A DNA stretch of 64,000 nt, taken from contig ML664664.1 in NCBI GenBank assembly GCA_007570785.1, positions 724,350 through 788,349 of the forward strand. The letters are read 5' to 3'. The position numbers were made by a program, and so were the translations under genes. Origin of the DNA: Antilocapra americana (lineage: Eukaryota > Chordata > Mammalia > Artiodactyla > Antilocapridae). Under the pieces are notes generated by a model. The model saw only the letters and a list, made by a program, of their open reading frames with translations, was not told where the DNA came from and did no database searches. Of the stretch, positions 1 to 10,356 are shown one piece after another. How positions within the stretch are numbered: the stretch's first letter is position 1; every line of letters begins with the position of its first letter.

Positions 1-600
1 TGTTTATGACTGTGATTTAAACAATTTTTTTCTCAGTAAAGGGCCATCAATTTTATTCACCCTTTTCAAAAAAAACAGCCCTTAGTGGCACTGATCTTTT
101 CTATTATTTTTCTACTCTCTGTTTCTGCTCTAATCTTTGTTATTTCTTTCTATCTAATAAATTTCAGCTTTTTTTTTCCTTCTAGTTCTTTGAGTTGCAG
201 ATTTAGGTTATTTGAGATCTTTATTTTTCTTCATATAGGTATTTATCACTATTAACTTGCCTCAAGAACTGCTTTTGCAACATCCTTTAAGTTTTGGTAT
301 GCTGTTATTTTCATTTTTGTTTTTCCTCAAGGTATTTATTTTAAATTTCCCTTTTGATTTCTTCTTTAATCTACTGGTCATTCAGGTATATATTATTTAA
401 TTTCCACATATCTGTGGAATTTTCTAGTTTTCCTCCTATTATCGACATCTTGTTTAGTATACTGTGGTTGGAAAAGATAAGTGGTATGATTTTCACACTT
501 CTTAAATTTGTGAAGACTAATGTATGTTGTATCCTGGAGAATATTCTATGTGTGTGTGAGAAGACTAGGCATTCTGCTGCTATTAGATGGAATTTTCTTT
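1..600 (-). mobile_element. L1 LINE fragment, ORF2 5' half, antisense
   Basis: Read on the minus strand this matches the L1 ORF2 stretch between the endonuclease and reverse transcriptase domains: the A-rich text around the lysine-rich linker and the part specifying a motif like 'KDAAKAV'. It is divergent, has many indels, runs off the left edge and carries no intact frame. The plus-strand frame at 354-602 is an antisense shadow. It is in the opposite orientation to the next L1, so the two are separate or rearranged. Confidence 0.8.
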
Positions 601-727
601 AATATTTGGCTCCTGGAGGCTGTTTATATATCCCTCTACAACAAATCTTCAGTTTTAAAGAAAACCTGCTGTGTGTTAATAAACATTTCTCCATAATGTG
701 ACCAAAGTAATTTTCAGATCCCCGTGA

Positions 728-1850
728 AAAAAGGTGAAAAGACAACCCCTCAGAATGGGAGAAAATAATAGTAAATGAAACAACTGATCAAGGATTAGTC
801 TCCAAAATATACAAGCAGCTCATGCAGCTTAATACCGGAAAAACAAACAACCCAATCAAAGAGTGGGCAGAAGACCTAAACAGACATTTCTCCAAAGAAG
901 ACATAGAGACGGCTAATAAACACATGAAAAGATGCTTGACATTGCTCATTATGAGAGAAATGCAAAGCAAAACTACAATGAGGTATCACTTCACACCTGT
1001 CAGAATGGCCATCATCAAAAAATCTACAAACAGTAAATGCTCAAGAAGGTGTTTAGAAAAGGGAACACTCTTGCACTGTTGGTGGAAATGTAAGTTGATA
1101 CAGCCACTGTGGAGAACATTATGGAGATCCCTTAAAAAATTAGGCATAAAACTCCCAAATGACCCAATAATCTCACTATTGGTCATATACCCTGAGGAAA
1201 CCATAATTGAAAAAGCAGCAGTATTTACAATAGACAGTACCTGGAAGCAATCTAGTTGTCCATCAACAGATGAATGGATAAAGAAGTTGTAGAATATTAC
1301 TCAGCCATAAAAAGGAAAGTATTTGAGTCAGTTCTGATAAGGTGGATGAACCTAGAGCCTATTACACAGAGGAAAGTAAGTAAAAAAGAGAAAAACAAAT
1401 ATCATATAGTAACACATATATATGGAATCTAGAAAGATGGTACTGATGAACCTATTTGCAGGGAGCAGTGGAGATACAGACATAGAGAAGCAATTTGTGG
1501 ACACAATGGGGGAGAAAGAGGGATGGATTGGAAGAGTAATACTGAAACATATACATTACAATATGTAAAACAGATAGCCAGTGGGAATTTGATGTATGAC
1601 ACAGGGAACCTAAAGCCAGTATTCTGTGACAACCTAGAGGGATGGGATGGGGGGGGGGGTGGGAGGGAGGTTTAAGAGGAAGGGGACACGCGTATACCTA
1701 TGGTTGATTCATGTTGATATATGGCTGAAACCAACACAATATTCTAAAGCAATCATTCATGTCAATGTATGGCAAAACCAACACGATAATGTAAAGGAAA
1801 AAATAAATTAATTAATTAAAAAAGACAATACATTTCTATAAAAAAATAAA
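728..1850 (+). mobile_element. L1 LINE 3' end (ORF2 C-terminus, 3' UTR, A-tail)
   Basis: A 5'-truncated L1. It opens in the ORF2 C-terminal third, passes the cysteine-rich segment and the ORF2 stop near 1290, then a 3' UTR with the G-rich tract at about 1649-1660, and ends in an A-rich tail from about 1798. The same 3' UTR appears antisense at 17509-17717 and 40980-41110, so it is the family active in this lineage. No clean TSD was found. Confidence 0.88.
822..1292 (+). pseudogene. L1 ORF2 C-terminal remnant
   Basis: An open frame of 156 codons that is only the C-terminal end of L1 ORF2 protein, the endonuclease/reverse transcriptase of LINE-1, which is normally about 1,275 residues. It shows the '[17 protein letters not shown]' stretch and the cysteine-rich segment read as '[10 protein letters not shown]', one of the most conserved parts of the ORF2 C-terminus. 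Other family copies read CWRGCGEKG just before it; here the tryptophan is Ser and the first glycine Arg. Endonuclease and reverse transcriptase domains are missing, so it is non-functional. The first Met is simply the first ATG inside the truncated frame. Confidence 0.85.
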
Positions 1851-1935
1851 AATAATTAAAGAAAAAAATAAAGCTAAAAAACAAAACCAAAAAAATCCTG
1901 TGGTGGTAACTTCAGTAAGTGCCCTAGTAACATGC

Positions 1936-2037
1936 AGATGCTGATTTAGTGGTTCCAGTGGGAAGCTAAGATTCTGGGTTTCTAACAAGCTCCCAGGTGA
2001 TGCTGGACCATGCCCCATACTTTGAGCAGCAACCATC
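1936..2037 (+). mobile_element. MER5A-like DNA transposon fragment (hAT-Charlie)
   Basis: The 3' half of a MER5A-type non-autonomous hAT element. Recognisable parts are a GCTGATTTAGT stretch, then 'tctaacaagctcccaggtga' followed by TGCTGGACC, and the end resembling CACTTTGAGCAGCAACCA. No protein is encoded. It is an old pan-mammalian repeat. Confidence 0.75.
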
Positions 2038-2809
2038 TAGCCATGCTGAAGGGACACCTTTTCTGCCCGAAGCCCTAGTAGGACTCAGCTACCTTCACTT
2101 TTATTCCACTTAATTTTCTGTTTTAGCTTGGCATGAGCAAGAGCGATCCACTTGGGGATAAAATTATGAAGTATAACTATAGTTTTAGATATTCTGAGGC
2201 AGAATCAAGTATAATCCTTTTTTGCGAACTTTGCACAAAATATGGGCTTTCTTCCTGCAGTCTGAATTGCCACATTTAGCTTTCTGCATTTAGCTTACTT
2301 TGGATTAGTCAACACCGACGCAGTCTCTGCCTTTCCTTTCTTGTTCCCTCCCAGATCTGCAAAAACTCAAATATGTGCATGGAGCACTGCTCCTATATAT
2401 TGTTTTGAAAATCCCACAGAGCACACTCACAAGGAGAAGCAAGTTGTGACATGTGTTTGAGGCCTGTTATCTCCTATCTTTCACCATTGTCTAATTTCTT
2501 TGGACATCCAAACGGGGGGATGCCCAGGTTTTTCTGATTGCTTAGTCCTCAAGATATTCCCCTGGAGAAGTTGGTTAAGTGCTTCTACAAATGATCCTTT
2601 GCTCTGACCTGAGTCTTTCTCCAGCTCACTGCAGTTGGCAGTAATTTGTAATGGTGACCATGGCGGTGTTTTCATCAGCTGTGGCAAAGAGGACAAAAAA
2701 AGAGAGAGAGAGAGAGAGAGAGATAACAGCTTTCTGCTATAGAAACTGCTCTCCGATTTCCCCCACCCACACAAGAAGAGAAGCCATTTCCTTAAACCCG
2801 AGCTCATTG
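2038..2809. other. Single-copy intergenic DNA, no gene seen
   Basis: No coding frame or recognised repeat apart from a short (GA)n tract at 2700-2723. The minus frame at 2481-2807 runs through the GA tract (Ser-Leu repeats) and is judged spurious. Confidence 0.5.
2700..2723. repeat. (GA)n microsatellite
   Basis: A perfect run of AG dinucleotides, about 12 units, in otherwise single-copy DNA. Confidence 0.95.
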
Positions 2810-3400
2810 GCCTTATAAAGCTTTCTAATTAGAGGCTAAGCTGGTAGCTAACAGATTCTGTGCCTCTAATACCATGTGTTTCCTTAAGGGACCGGCAGTA
2901 CATGCGATTTTAAGAAGAGATGAGGAAGGAGGAGAGAAGAAAGTGATGTTGTTTACAAAGGCGCCTACTACAAAGGCCATAATTAAGCAATGCTATCTGA
3001 CAGGCCTCCTCTGTACACTCTGCAAGGGGTGCCGCAAGGAAAGGTGCTTTGAGGGGACATAATCGGCAGGACATACACTGCCTATAGCACTCAATTGCTA
3101 TTAGAAAATGGCATTCTTAATAAACTTGTTTTTAAATGCCAGAGCCTTTTCATTTCCCGGGCATTATTAGTGCGTGCCTGACAATTACTGACAGCTAGTC
3201 AGAACACTCTTTGTGTTCTTTGCTCTCTGGGCATTTCCTAATTAAGAAGAATAATCCCATTAATCATGTACTTGAAACAAGTAAATTATCCCACAGAACA
3301 TCATAATCAGTTGTATCAAAGAGCCTTCCAGGAAGCCCCCATGTGGCTCAATTTCAGCTACCCTGTTTGCAGCTCTCCCTGGGTCCTCTCAGGAAGTCAG
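2810..3400. promoter_or_regulatory. Candidate conserved non-coding element / developmental enhancer
   Basis: Repeat-free DNA unusually rich in homeodomain-type core sites: CTAATTAGAG near 2826, CATAATTAAGC near 2980, CAATTGCTATTAG near 3095, CATTATTAG near 3163, CCTAATTAAG near 3238, TAATCCCATTAATC near 3253, and ACAATTACTGACAGC near 3180 with a TGACAG (Meis/TGIF-type) core. The low CpG content, the absence of old repeats and this motif mixture resemble deeply conserved enhancers near developmental genes. Function is inferred; no target gene is in the window. Confidence 0.35.
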
Positions 3401-4730
3401 GACTCAAGGGCTGTCTCCTAGCGTAGAAAGGCATCCATCATGGACACCTTTGCAGATGAAACCACATACTCGGAAACTACCAGTTCTTAGTCACTTATTT
3501 AGGTTTAATGACAGCCTCATAACTCATCAGACTTGCCCTGCAGGTGACCACCAGGGTTTGCTGTAGGCTAACGGTGACGATTTGCTTCCTTTTCCAAAGC
3601 CTGAGAAGGACAGGTCCTTCCTTGGCAGCTACTAAGGATTCCTGGCATTTACATTGCATCCCAGCTACCACTTGGCCCTCCCTGTTGTATTTAGATGTCC
3701 TGATCTTGTCTGTAAGCATCCCACAGCCATAAAATTATCCTCGGTCCGCTGACAAAGTGAAAGCTGTCATTAAACTTACTCCGAGGAGCCTCCCAATCTT
3801 CAAATTTCGGTAAACAATTCTTTTCTCTAACCTCCCTCCTTTCCTTTCTTCCCTCCCTAAATTTGTGTTCACAGTTTTGAGTGTCCAACTCCCTCAATCT
3901 GTAGCTTGTCTTGCTCCCAACCAGTTCTATGCGGTACTTGAAATAATATTACCTTTCTGGAGATGTCACTGGAGTGGCAGGTCCAGAAAATAGCAGTTCA
4001 ATTTTTTGTAATAATACATTTCTTCTTCTCAGTATTTATTACCCAGTGCTATTGGGGGTTTTATTCCCTCTTTCATAAATAAGAAAACAGAAAAAGGGAA
4101 TTGATTTCAAAATCAGAGTCAGAAGCACCAGCAAGTGACACAGAGGCGGTTTGCACTCACAATGAAGGATAAGGGAAGGGAAGAAGATAAAACATCGTCA
4201 AAGTGATCATTCTATTAAATGCAAGGTTTACCGTGACCCTGCAGGTACCCTGCCAGGCTCTGTGATTTTTTGTGTGGAGTAAGAAGAGGAATGGGAACGT
4301 ATGAAGATGAAAAAGATACTGTTTTGTTAGGGAATTCACCCTTTATTTGCTCAAATAGAAGCTGAAATTAAACACAGAAGTGACTCAAGTCACACAAAGC
4401 CTCCAGTTCCATGTTTACCAGATTTACTCTTAACATTTTCACATGCTGGGTGTCCAAATGGTACCTGACTGTATAGAAGTGACTGATGAATATTTAACAA
4501 GGAATCACAAAGAACTTATGACACTTATGAAATTAATACAAGAGCTGCGGATGCAGAAATTTAATGTGATGATGAGGTATGGGAACCAGGGATACGCACC
4601 TCTTAGATCTCCTTTCAACAAAGAACTTGCTATTCAGGTACAAGGGACACACTTGACTGACAGCCTGCAGTGGCAAATTAAGGTGTTAGGGAACAGGAAT
4701 ATTGCCCTCATATACCATGTTGTATATAAC
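3401..4730. other. Single-copy DNA, no gene identified
   Basis: No repeat was recognised. Short frames occur (3495-3719 minus, 4443-4736 plus). The latter, 97 codons, directly precedes a MaLR LTR and matches no family I recognise. It has no splice context or codon pattern that would support a gene. Confidence 0.45.
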
Positions 4731-4739
4731 ACATAGAGA

Positions 4740-4932
4740 TGATTCCCTGTCTTTCTGTTCTCCATCATGTGAGAACACAGTGAGGAAGTGGGCCCTCAAC
4801 ACACAATAGATCTGCCAGAACCTTGATCTTGGACTTCAACAGTCTCCAGAGTTGTGAGAAATAAATGTCCGTTGTTTAAGCCACTCAGTCTGGGTTATAT
4901 TTTTTATAGCAGCCTGAACTGACTATGACATC
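4740..4932 (+). mobile_element. MaLR (MLT1/MST-type) LTR, 3' part
   Basis: The 3' half of an ERVL-MaLR long terminal repeat. Landmarks are CATGTGAGAACACAG, the CCTTGATCTTGGACTTC block, GTGAGAAATAAATGT with an AATAAA polyadenylation signal, and the end CAGCCTGAACTGACTATGACA. Only LTR sequence is present, with no internal coding region. It is an old element shared across placental mammals. Confidence 0.85.
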
Positions 4933-5754
4933 TTTTGAGCTGATGCCATGCTCTTCCTGAGAAGCCCCCAGTCAAGGGCAGTACAGAGTGGGATTACTAA
5001 AGCCTGATCATTTCTTCCCATTACAAGGGTCTTCTAACAAGTCCAGCTCGCTACTGGGTTGGCTGAGATGCTGTCAGATCTCTATGGTGGACTAAGACTC
5101 TCTCTACCCAATCCTGCTCCCTCTCTTTTAAATAGATCTTTCCAGCGTTATTCTATAATAATCTTGTGCTCATAGATGTCTCTCCACGTCTGCTTCCCAA
5201 AGGACCTCAATGATCCACTGTATCTGACTAAATCTGTAACTAATTTAAAGAAAAATATAAAGGACTTAAAAATCAAAGCCAGGGATTCTATTAATAAAAT
5301 GTCTACAAAAGCATCTACCCCTAAATAAATTATCTTCCTTAGGAAAAGAAGGCATGTTTCTCTGGGCAAATCACCAGGCCACATAATGTATTTTGGAGGA
5401 GTCTCAATTGGCAACTATGTAATAACAGGGAGATTTGGTAGAGACTGTTCCAAAGGCAAGGAGTGCATTGTCACTGGAGTCACTATTATAAAAATTATAA
5501 AATCTAAGAGCTTGTTGTTTTTATCATCAACATATGCAAAGCAATTTTTAAAAATTTTTTTTTACAATATAAGTGATAAAATAGTTTTCCCTGTCATGGT
5601 GGAAGGCTTCCATGCCTCCCACCTACCACCATGGTATATCACTGTGAACTCTTTAAGAAGTGAAATAGTCTTTCTTTTAATTACCTTCAAGTATGAAATC
5701 TCGAATTCTCCCTTTTTGTAAAGGGAGAAGTAAGTCTCTTATTGTAAAACAGGT
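4933..5754. other. Single-copy DNA between MaLR LTR and BovB
   Basis: No recognised repeat or gene. The 5386-5721 and 5693-5965 plus frames are AT-rich chance frames; the second continues into the antisense 3' end of the BovB. Confidence 0.45.
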
Positions 5755-6145
5755 AAATCTGTTCAGTTCGGTCGCTCAGTCATGTCCGACTCTTTGCGAT
5801 CCCATGGACTGCAGCACGCCAGGCTTCCCTGTCCATCACCAACTCACTGAGCCTGCTCAGATTCATGTCCATCAAATTGGTGAAGGCATCCAACCATCTC
5901 ATCCTCTGTTGTCCCCTTTTCCTCCTGCTTTCAGTATTGCACAGCATCAGGGTCTTTTCAAATGAGTCAGTTGTTCATATCAGGTGGCCAAAGTATTGGA
6001 GTTTCAGCTTCAGCATCAGTCCTTCCAATGAACAACATTCAGGACAGATTTCCTTTAAAATTGTCTGGTTTGCTCTCCTTGTAGTCCAAAGGACTCTCAA
6101 GAGTCTTCTCCAACACTTCACTTCAAAAGCATAAATTCTTCGGTA

Positions 6146-6530
6146 CTAAACTTTCTTTATAGCCCAACTCTCACAACCATACATGACTACTGGAAAAACC
6201 ATAGCTTTGACTAGATAGACTTCTGTTGGCAAAGTGATGTTTCCGCTTTTTAATATGCTGTCTAGGTTGGTCATAATTTTCCTTCCAAGGAGTAAGCATC
6301 TTTTAATTTCATGGCTGCAGTCATCATCTGTGGTGATTTTGGAGCTCCCCAAAATAAAGTCTGTCACTGTTTCCATTGTTTCCCCAACGATTTGCCATGA
6401 AGTGATGGGACCAGATGCCATGATCTTAATTTTTTGAATGTTGAGTTTTAAGCCAACTTTTTCACTCTTCTCTTTCACTTTCATCAAAAGGCTCTTTAGT
6501 TCTTCACTTTCTGCCAATAGGGTAGTCATC
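6146..6530 (-). pseudogene. BovB ORF, region after the RT active site (frameshifted)
   Basis: This continues the preceding BovB fragment in a different frame. It reads AESEELKSLLMKVKEKSEK, then LNIQKIKIMASGPITSW and the C-terminal KAMVFPVVMYGCESWAIKK. These correspond to the thumb and downstream segment of the RTE polyprotein. The frame is open up to 6622, but the upstream part is out of register and does not encode BovB protein. It ends at a stop after AIKKV, before the normal C-terminus. Confidence 0.85.
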
Positions 6531-7571
6531 TGCAAATCTAAGGTTATTGATATTTCTCCCAGCAGTCTTGATTTCAGCTTGTGCTTCATCCAGCTTGGCA
6601 TTTTGTATGATGTACTCTGCATATAACTTAAATAAGCAGGGTGACAATATACAGTTTTGACACACTCCTTTTCCTATTTGGAACCAGTCTGTTGTTCCAT
6701 GTCCACTTCTAACTGTTGCTTCTTGATCTGCATACGGATTTCTCAGGAGGCAGGTCAGGTGGTCTGGTATTCCCACCTCTTTCAGAATTTTCCACAGTTT
6801 GTTGTGATCCACACAGTCAAAGGCTTTGGCAGAGTCAATAAAGCAGAAGTAGGTGTTTTTCTGTAACTCTCTTGCTTTTTCAATGATCCAACTGATGTTG
6901 ACAATTTGCTCTCTGGTTCCTCTGGTTTTTCTAAATCCAGCTTGAACATCTGGAATTTCACAGTTCACATAATCTTGAAGCCTGGCTTGGAGAATTTGGA
7001 GCATTACTTTGCTAGAGTGTGAGATGAGTAAAATTGTGTGGTAGTTTGAGCATTCTTTGGCATTGCCTTTCTTTGGGATTGAAATGAAAAGTGACCTTTT
7101 CCAGTCCCGTGGCCACTGCTGAGTTTTCCAAATTTGTTGACATATTGAGTGCAGCACTTTCACAGCATCATCTTTTAGGATTTGAAATAGCTCCACTGGA
7201 ATTCCATCACCTCCACTGGCTTTGTTCATAGTGATGCTTCCTAAGGCCTGCTTGACTTTGCATTCCAGGATGTATGGCTCTAGGTGAGGGATCATACCAT
7301 TGTGGTTATCTAGGTCATAAAGATCTTTTTTGTATAGTTCTTCAGTGTATTCTTGCCAACTCTTCTTAATAGCTTGTGCTTCTATTAGGTCCATACCATT
7401 TCTGTCCTTTATCATGCCCATCTTTTCATGAAATGTTCCCTTGGTATCTCTAATTTTCATGAAGAGATCTCTAGTCTTTCCCATTCTACTGTTTTCTTCG
7501 ATTTCTTTGCAATGATCACTGAGGAACACTTTCTTATCTCTCCTTGCTATTCTTTGGAACTCTGCATTCAA
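6504..7571 (-). pseudogene. BovB reverse transcriptase ORF fragment
   Basis: The longest frame in the window (355 codons). It covers the linker after the endonuclease and most of the reverse transcriptase of a BovB/RTE polyprotein, which is normally about 1,000 residues. Visible RT blocks in order are SIPKKGNAKECSNYHT (fingers region), FIDSAKAFDCVDHN (motif A with the first catalytic Asp), GVCQNCILSPCLF (motif B, where sibling copies read QGC) and LRFADD (motif C). A small deletion immediately after FADD shifts the frame and the protein ends six residues later. The thumb and C-terminal region continue in another frame in 6146-6622. The first Met is internal. Non-functional. Confidence 0.9.
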
Positions 7572-7819
7572 GGGATGTATCTTTCCTTTTCCTCTTTGCC
7601 TTTTGTTTCTCTTCTTTTCTCAGCTATTTGTAAGACCTCCTCAGATAACCATTTTGCCTTTTTGCATTTGTTTTTCTTGGGGATGGTCTTGATCACTGCC
7701 ATATCACAAACCTCTGTCCATAGTTCTTCATGTACTTTCTCTATCAGATATAATCCCTTGAATAAATTTGTCACTTCCACTGTGTAATTGTAAGGAATTT
7801 GATTTAGGTCATACCGGAA

Positions 7820-8023
7820 AGAAAAAAACTTCCCTGGTGGCTCAGAAGGTAAAGCATCTGCCTACAGTGCGGGCCACTGGGTTTGATCCCTGGGTGGGGA
7901 ACATCCTCTGGAGAAGGAAGTGGCAACCCACCCAGTACTCTTGCCTGGAAAATCCCATGGGAGGAGCCTGGTAGGCTACAGTCCATGGGGTCGCAAAGAG
8001 TCGGACATGACTGAGTGACTACA
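7820..8023 (+). mobile_element. Bov-tA SINE inserted in BovB
   Basis: A full Bov-tA: tRNA-derived head starting CTTCCCTGGTGGCTCAG, with a B-box-like GGTTTGATCCC, then the body and the end GTCGGACATGACTGAGTGAC. It is flanked by CATACCGGAA (7810-7819) and CATACCTGAA (8024-8033), an imperfect 10-bp TSD. The host BovB resumes right after it. It is moved in trans by BovB machinery (established for Bov-tA). Confidence 0.93.
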
Positions 8024-8621
8024 CATACCTGAATGGTCTAGTGATTTTTTTCCACTTTCTTCAATTTCAGTCTGAATTTGGCAATAAGGAGTTCATGATC
8101 TGAGTCACAGTCAGCTCCAAGTCTTGTTTTTGCAGACTGTATAGAGCTTCTCCATTTTTGGCTGCGAGGAATATAATCAATCTGATTTTGGTATTGACCA
8201 ACTGGTGATGTCCATGTGTAGAGTCATCTTGTGTGTTGTTGAAAGAGGGTGTTTGCTATGACCAGTAAATTCTCTTGGCAAAACTGTTAGCATTTTCCCT
8301 GCTTCGTTTTGTACTCTAAGGCCAAATTTGCCTGTTATTCCAGTTATCTCCTGACTTCCTACTTCTGCAGTCTAGTCTCCTATGTTTAAAAGGACATCTT
8401 TCTTGGGTGTTAGTTCTAGAACTTCTTGTAGGTCTTCATAGAACCATTCAGCTTCACCTTCTTCAGCATTACTGGATGGGACATAGACTTTATACTGTGA
8501 TATTGAATGGTTTGCCTTGGAAATGAACAGAGATCATTCTGTCATTTTTGAGATTGCACCCACGTATCTCCATTTCAGATTCTTTTGTTGCCTATGAGGA
8601 CTACTCCCTCAAAAATCTGTT

Positions 8622-10339
8622 ATTTTTGGATATTAAATTTTTATTCTATATAAAACTCTAATATCACATTATTTTGAAGCTCTTACAGTTAACAGTGGGT
8701 TTGTGTGTCAAGGGGAATGGGATGAAATTGATTGAGGTCTATTCCCCTTCTCACTCCTCCTTCCATCAGTGAAACACTTTATGCATATGTGTGTGTGTTG
8801 TGGGGCCTGGGTCTGGAATATTCCTTCTACCTTCCTCTTATATGTGTAGCTCCTACAGGTCTGGGAACAGGGAAGAAAAATCAAGGGCACAGAAAAGCTC
8901 ATACACAGCTGTTGCCAATTAAAGCCACGTGTCTCATTCTAGTTGGGTCTGATTCTGCCTGTGGTTATGTGTATGTAGGTGGTATGGTTAACACTCAGGG
9001 TGCACATCAGCATTACCCAGGAAGCCTCCAGAACCAAGGACTCCTAGAGAGCAGTAGTCCATTATCTCCTGCTGGCCTCCTGCCCATACACCATACTCCC
9101 AATCCCTTCTCTAGGTTGAATATCCCAATGGTTAGCCAGCCAGTGATTTGGAAACCCTGGAGCTCTTCTCAGAGCTACAGGAACTGCTACTGGACTATGA
9201 ACTGAGATGGGGTGAAGATACTTTTGTATTTTTCCCCAAGTCCTCCTTATACCATGATCTCCTTAAGTCTTGCTGACCTTGACCACTACAGTGAGACTCC
9301 CATCTTCAGAAATCTCTAGATCAGAAAATGGCATCAATCCTTCTCTTCACTAACCCATAAACCTCCAGAGAACACCCATCCACCTACTCTTCCAAAGACT
9401 GTAATGACTCCCCTTAGGCTGTGGTACCAGGATATCTGGATGAGAAAATACGAAGAGAGCGCAGTCTCCCCTTCTTGTAGACTCAATCAAAATTTGAGCA
9501 AATCTCTTAGAACAGAACTATCACTGTCATAGTTTAGATTTAGGAGGAGAGTCAAAAAGGCAAGGAGAAAGAAGGAGCCTTTCTTTGGACACCCTGCACA
9601 CTCTTTCCGTATCTAGGTCTTGGCCAATTCTGCGATGACAGGATACACAAAACGAGGAGACCTGATTCTGTTGCTTTTAAATCCTTTGAAGAAGATGGTG
9701 TTTAGAAAAAGCCTCTTTTGAGGTTAAGCTTATTCAAAGTCCTTTTTTTTTTTACCAACTATTTTTCTTCATAGCCAAGCTCAGACTAATAGGCAAAATC
9801 CCATTCAACACTCCATTACTCCAATTTGCTATCTACAAAGTGAGTGACCAGATAAAATAATCCCTAAGAGTTTCTTTCACTTCCATGACTAAGTCAGACC
9901 TCTCTTGTCAAAATCAGTATTAGGTCACTCCATTCCCTCTGAAACTAAACTTATTGACTCATGCTGATATATCAAATCACTACATAACTTGTTCACATGT
10001 GTTTCCTCCTATTACACTGTAAATTCCACAATGGCAGCAGAATTGTTTTATTCTTGTGTCTCTATCGCATAATGGACTATCGATTTTCAATCAATCTTGT
10101 CTGATGGAATGCAAATTACAGGTAACTATCAGTAGTGGCTTGCAGATAAAAAAGTAGCAGTGAATAAACCAATGTTGTTATTCCTTTCTTATGAGTCTAG
10201 TGAATGCCATGATTCTGGGACATTGATGGGAAATGGAAGACATGGTTCCTGACCTCATGAAACACAAAGCAACTAGGAAAAATGAAACTAAGGAAGACAG
10301 GGCTGTGTGTTGGCACACAAGCTGGAGAAGTTTGCTTAG
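8622..10339. other. Mostly single-copy DNA with an L2 remnant
   Basis: No gene seen. The plus frame at 8732-9205 (157 codons) has no recognisable domain. Around 8975-9180 there is a weak MER5-like look (GTGCACATCAGCATTACC), too diverged to call. The L2-like stretch at 9905-10115 is listed separately. Confidence 0.45.
9905..10115 (+). mobile_element. L2 LINE 3' end (degenerate)
   Basis: The order of blocks fits the L2 3' UTR: TTCCTCCTATTACACTGTAAATTCC, a 'glycine-tract' analogue GGCAGCAGAATTG, TTATTCTTGTGTCTCTATCGC, and a tail resembling AATCTTGTCTGATGGAATG in place of the usual TTTGTTGAATGAATG. Recognised by eye only; it is heavily diverged. Confidence 0.45.
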
Positions 10340-10356
10340 AAAACATATTAGCAAGA

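Larger units (their letters stand above)
5761..8612 (-). mobile_element. BovB (RTE-type) LINE, 5'-truncated, split by a Bov-tA
   Basis: Read on the minus strand it runs from the endonuclease C-terminal region (about 8610 down to 8030), through the reverse transcriptase, to the BovB 3' end with the GTTCAGTTC-type tail at 5761. A 9-bp direct repeat AAATCTGTT lies at 5755-5763 and again at 8613-8621, a convincing TSD with slight microhomology. A Bov-tA sits at 7820-8023. BovB elements copy themselves by target-primed reverse transcription; this one is dead from indels and truncation. Confidence 0.93.

Noticed and set aside
6504..7571. A 355-codon frame as a functional reverse transcriptase gene
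   Set aside because: It is the interior of a 5'-truncated BovB LINE with a frameshift at the active site and TSDs around the whole element.
7829..7900. tRNA gene in the Bov-tA heads
   Set aside because: The tRNA-like promoter boxes are the SINE head; no cloverleaf with acceptor stem and anticodon arm is maintained.
8732..9205. 157-codon frame as a host exon
   Set aside because: No domain, no splice or codon evidence; a chance frame in single-copy DNA.
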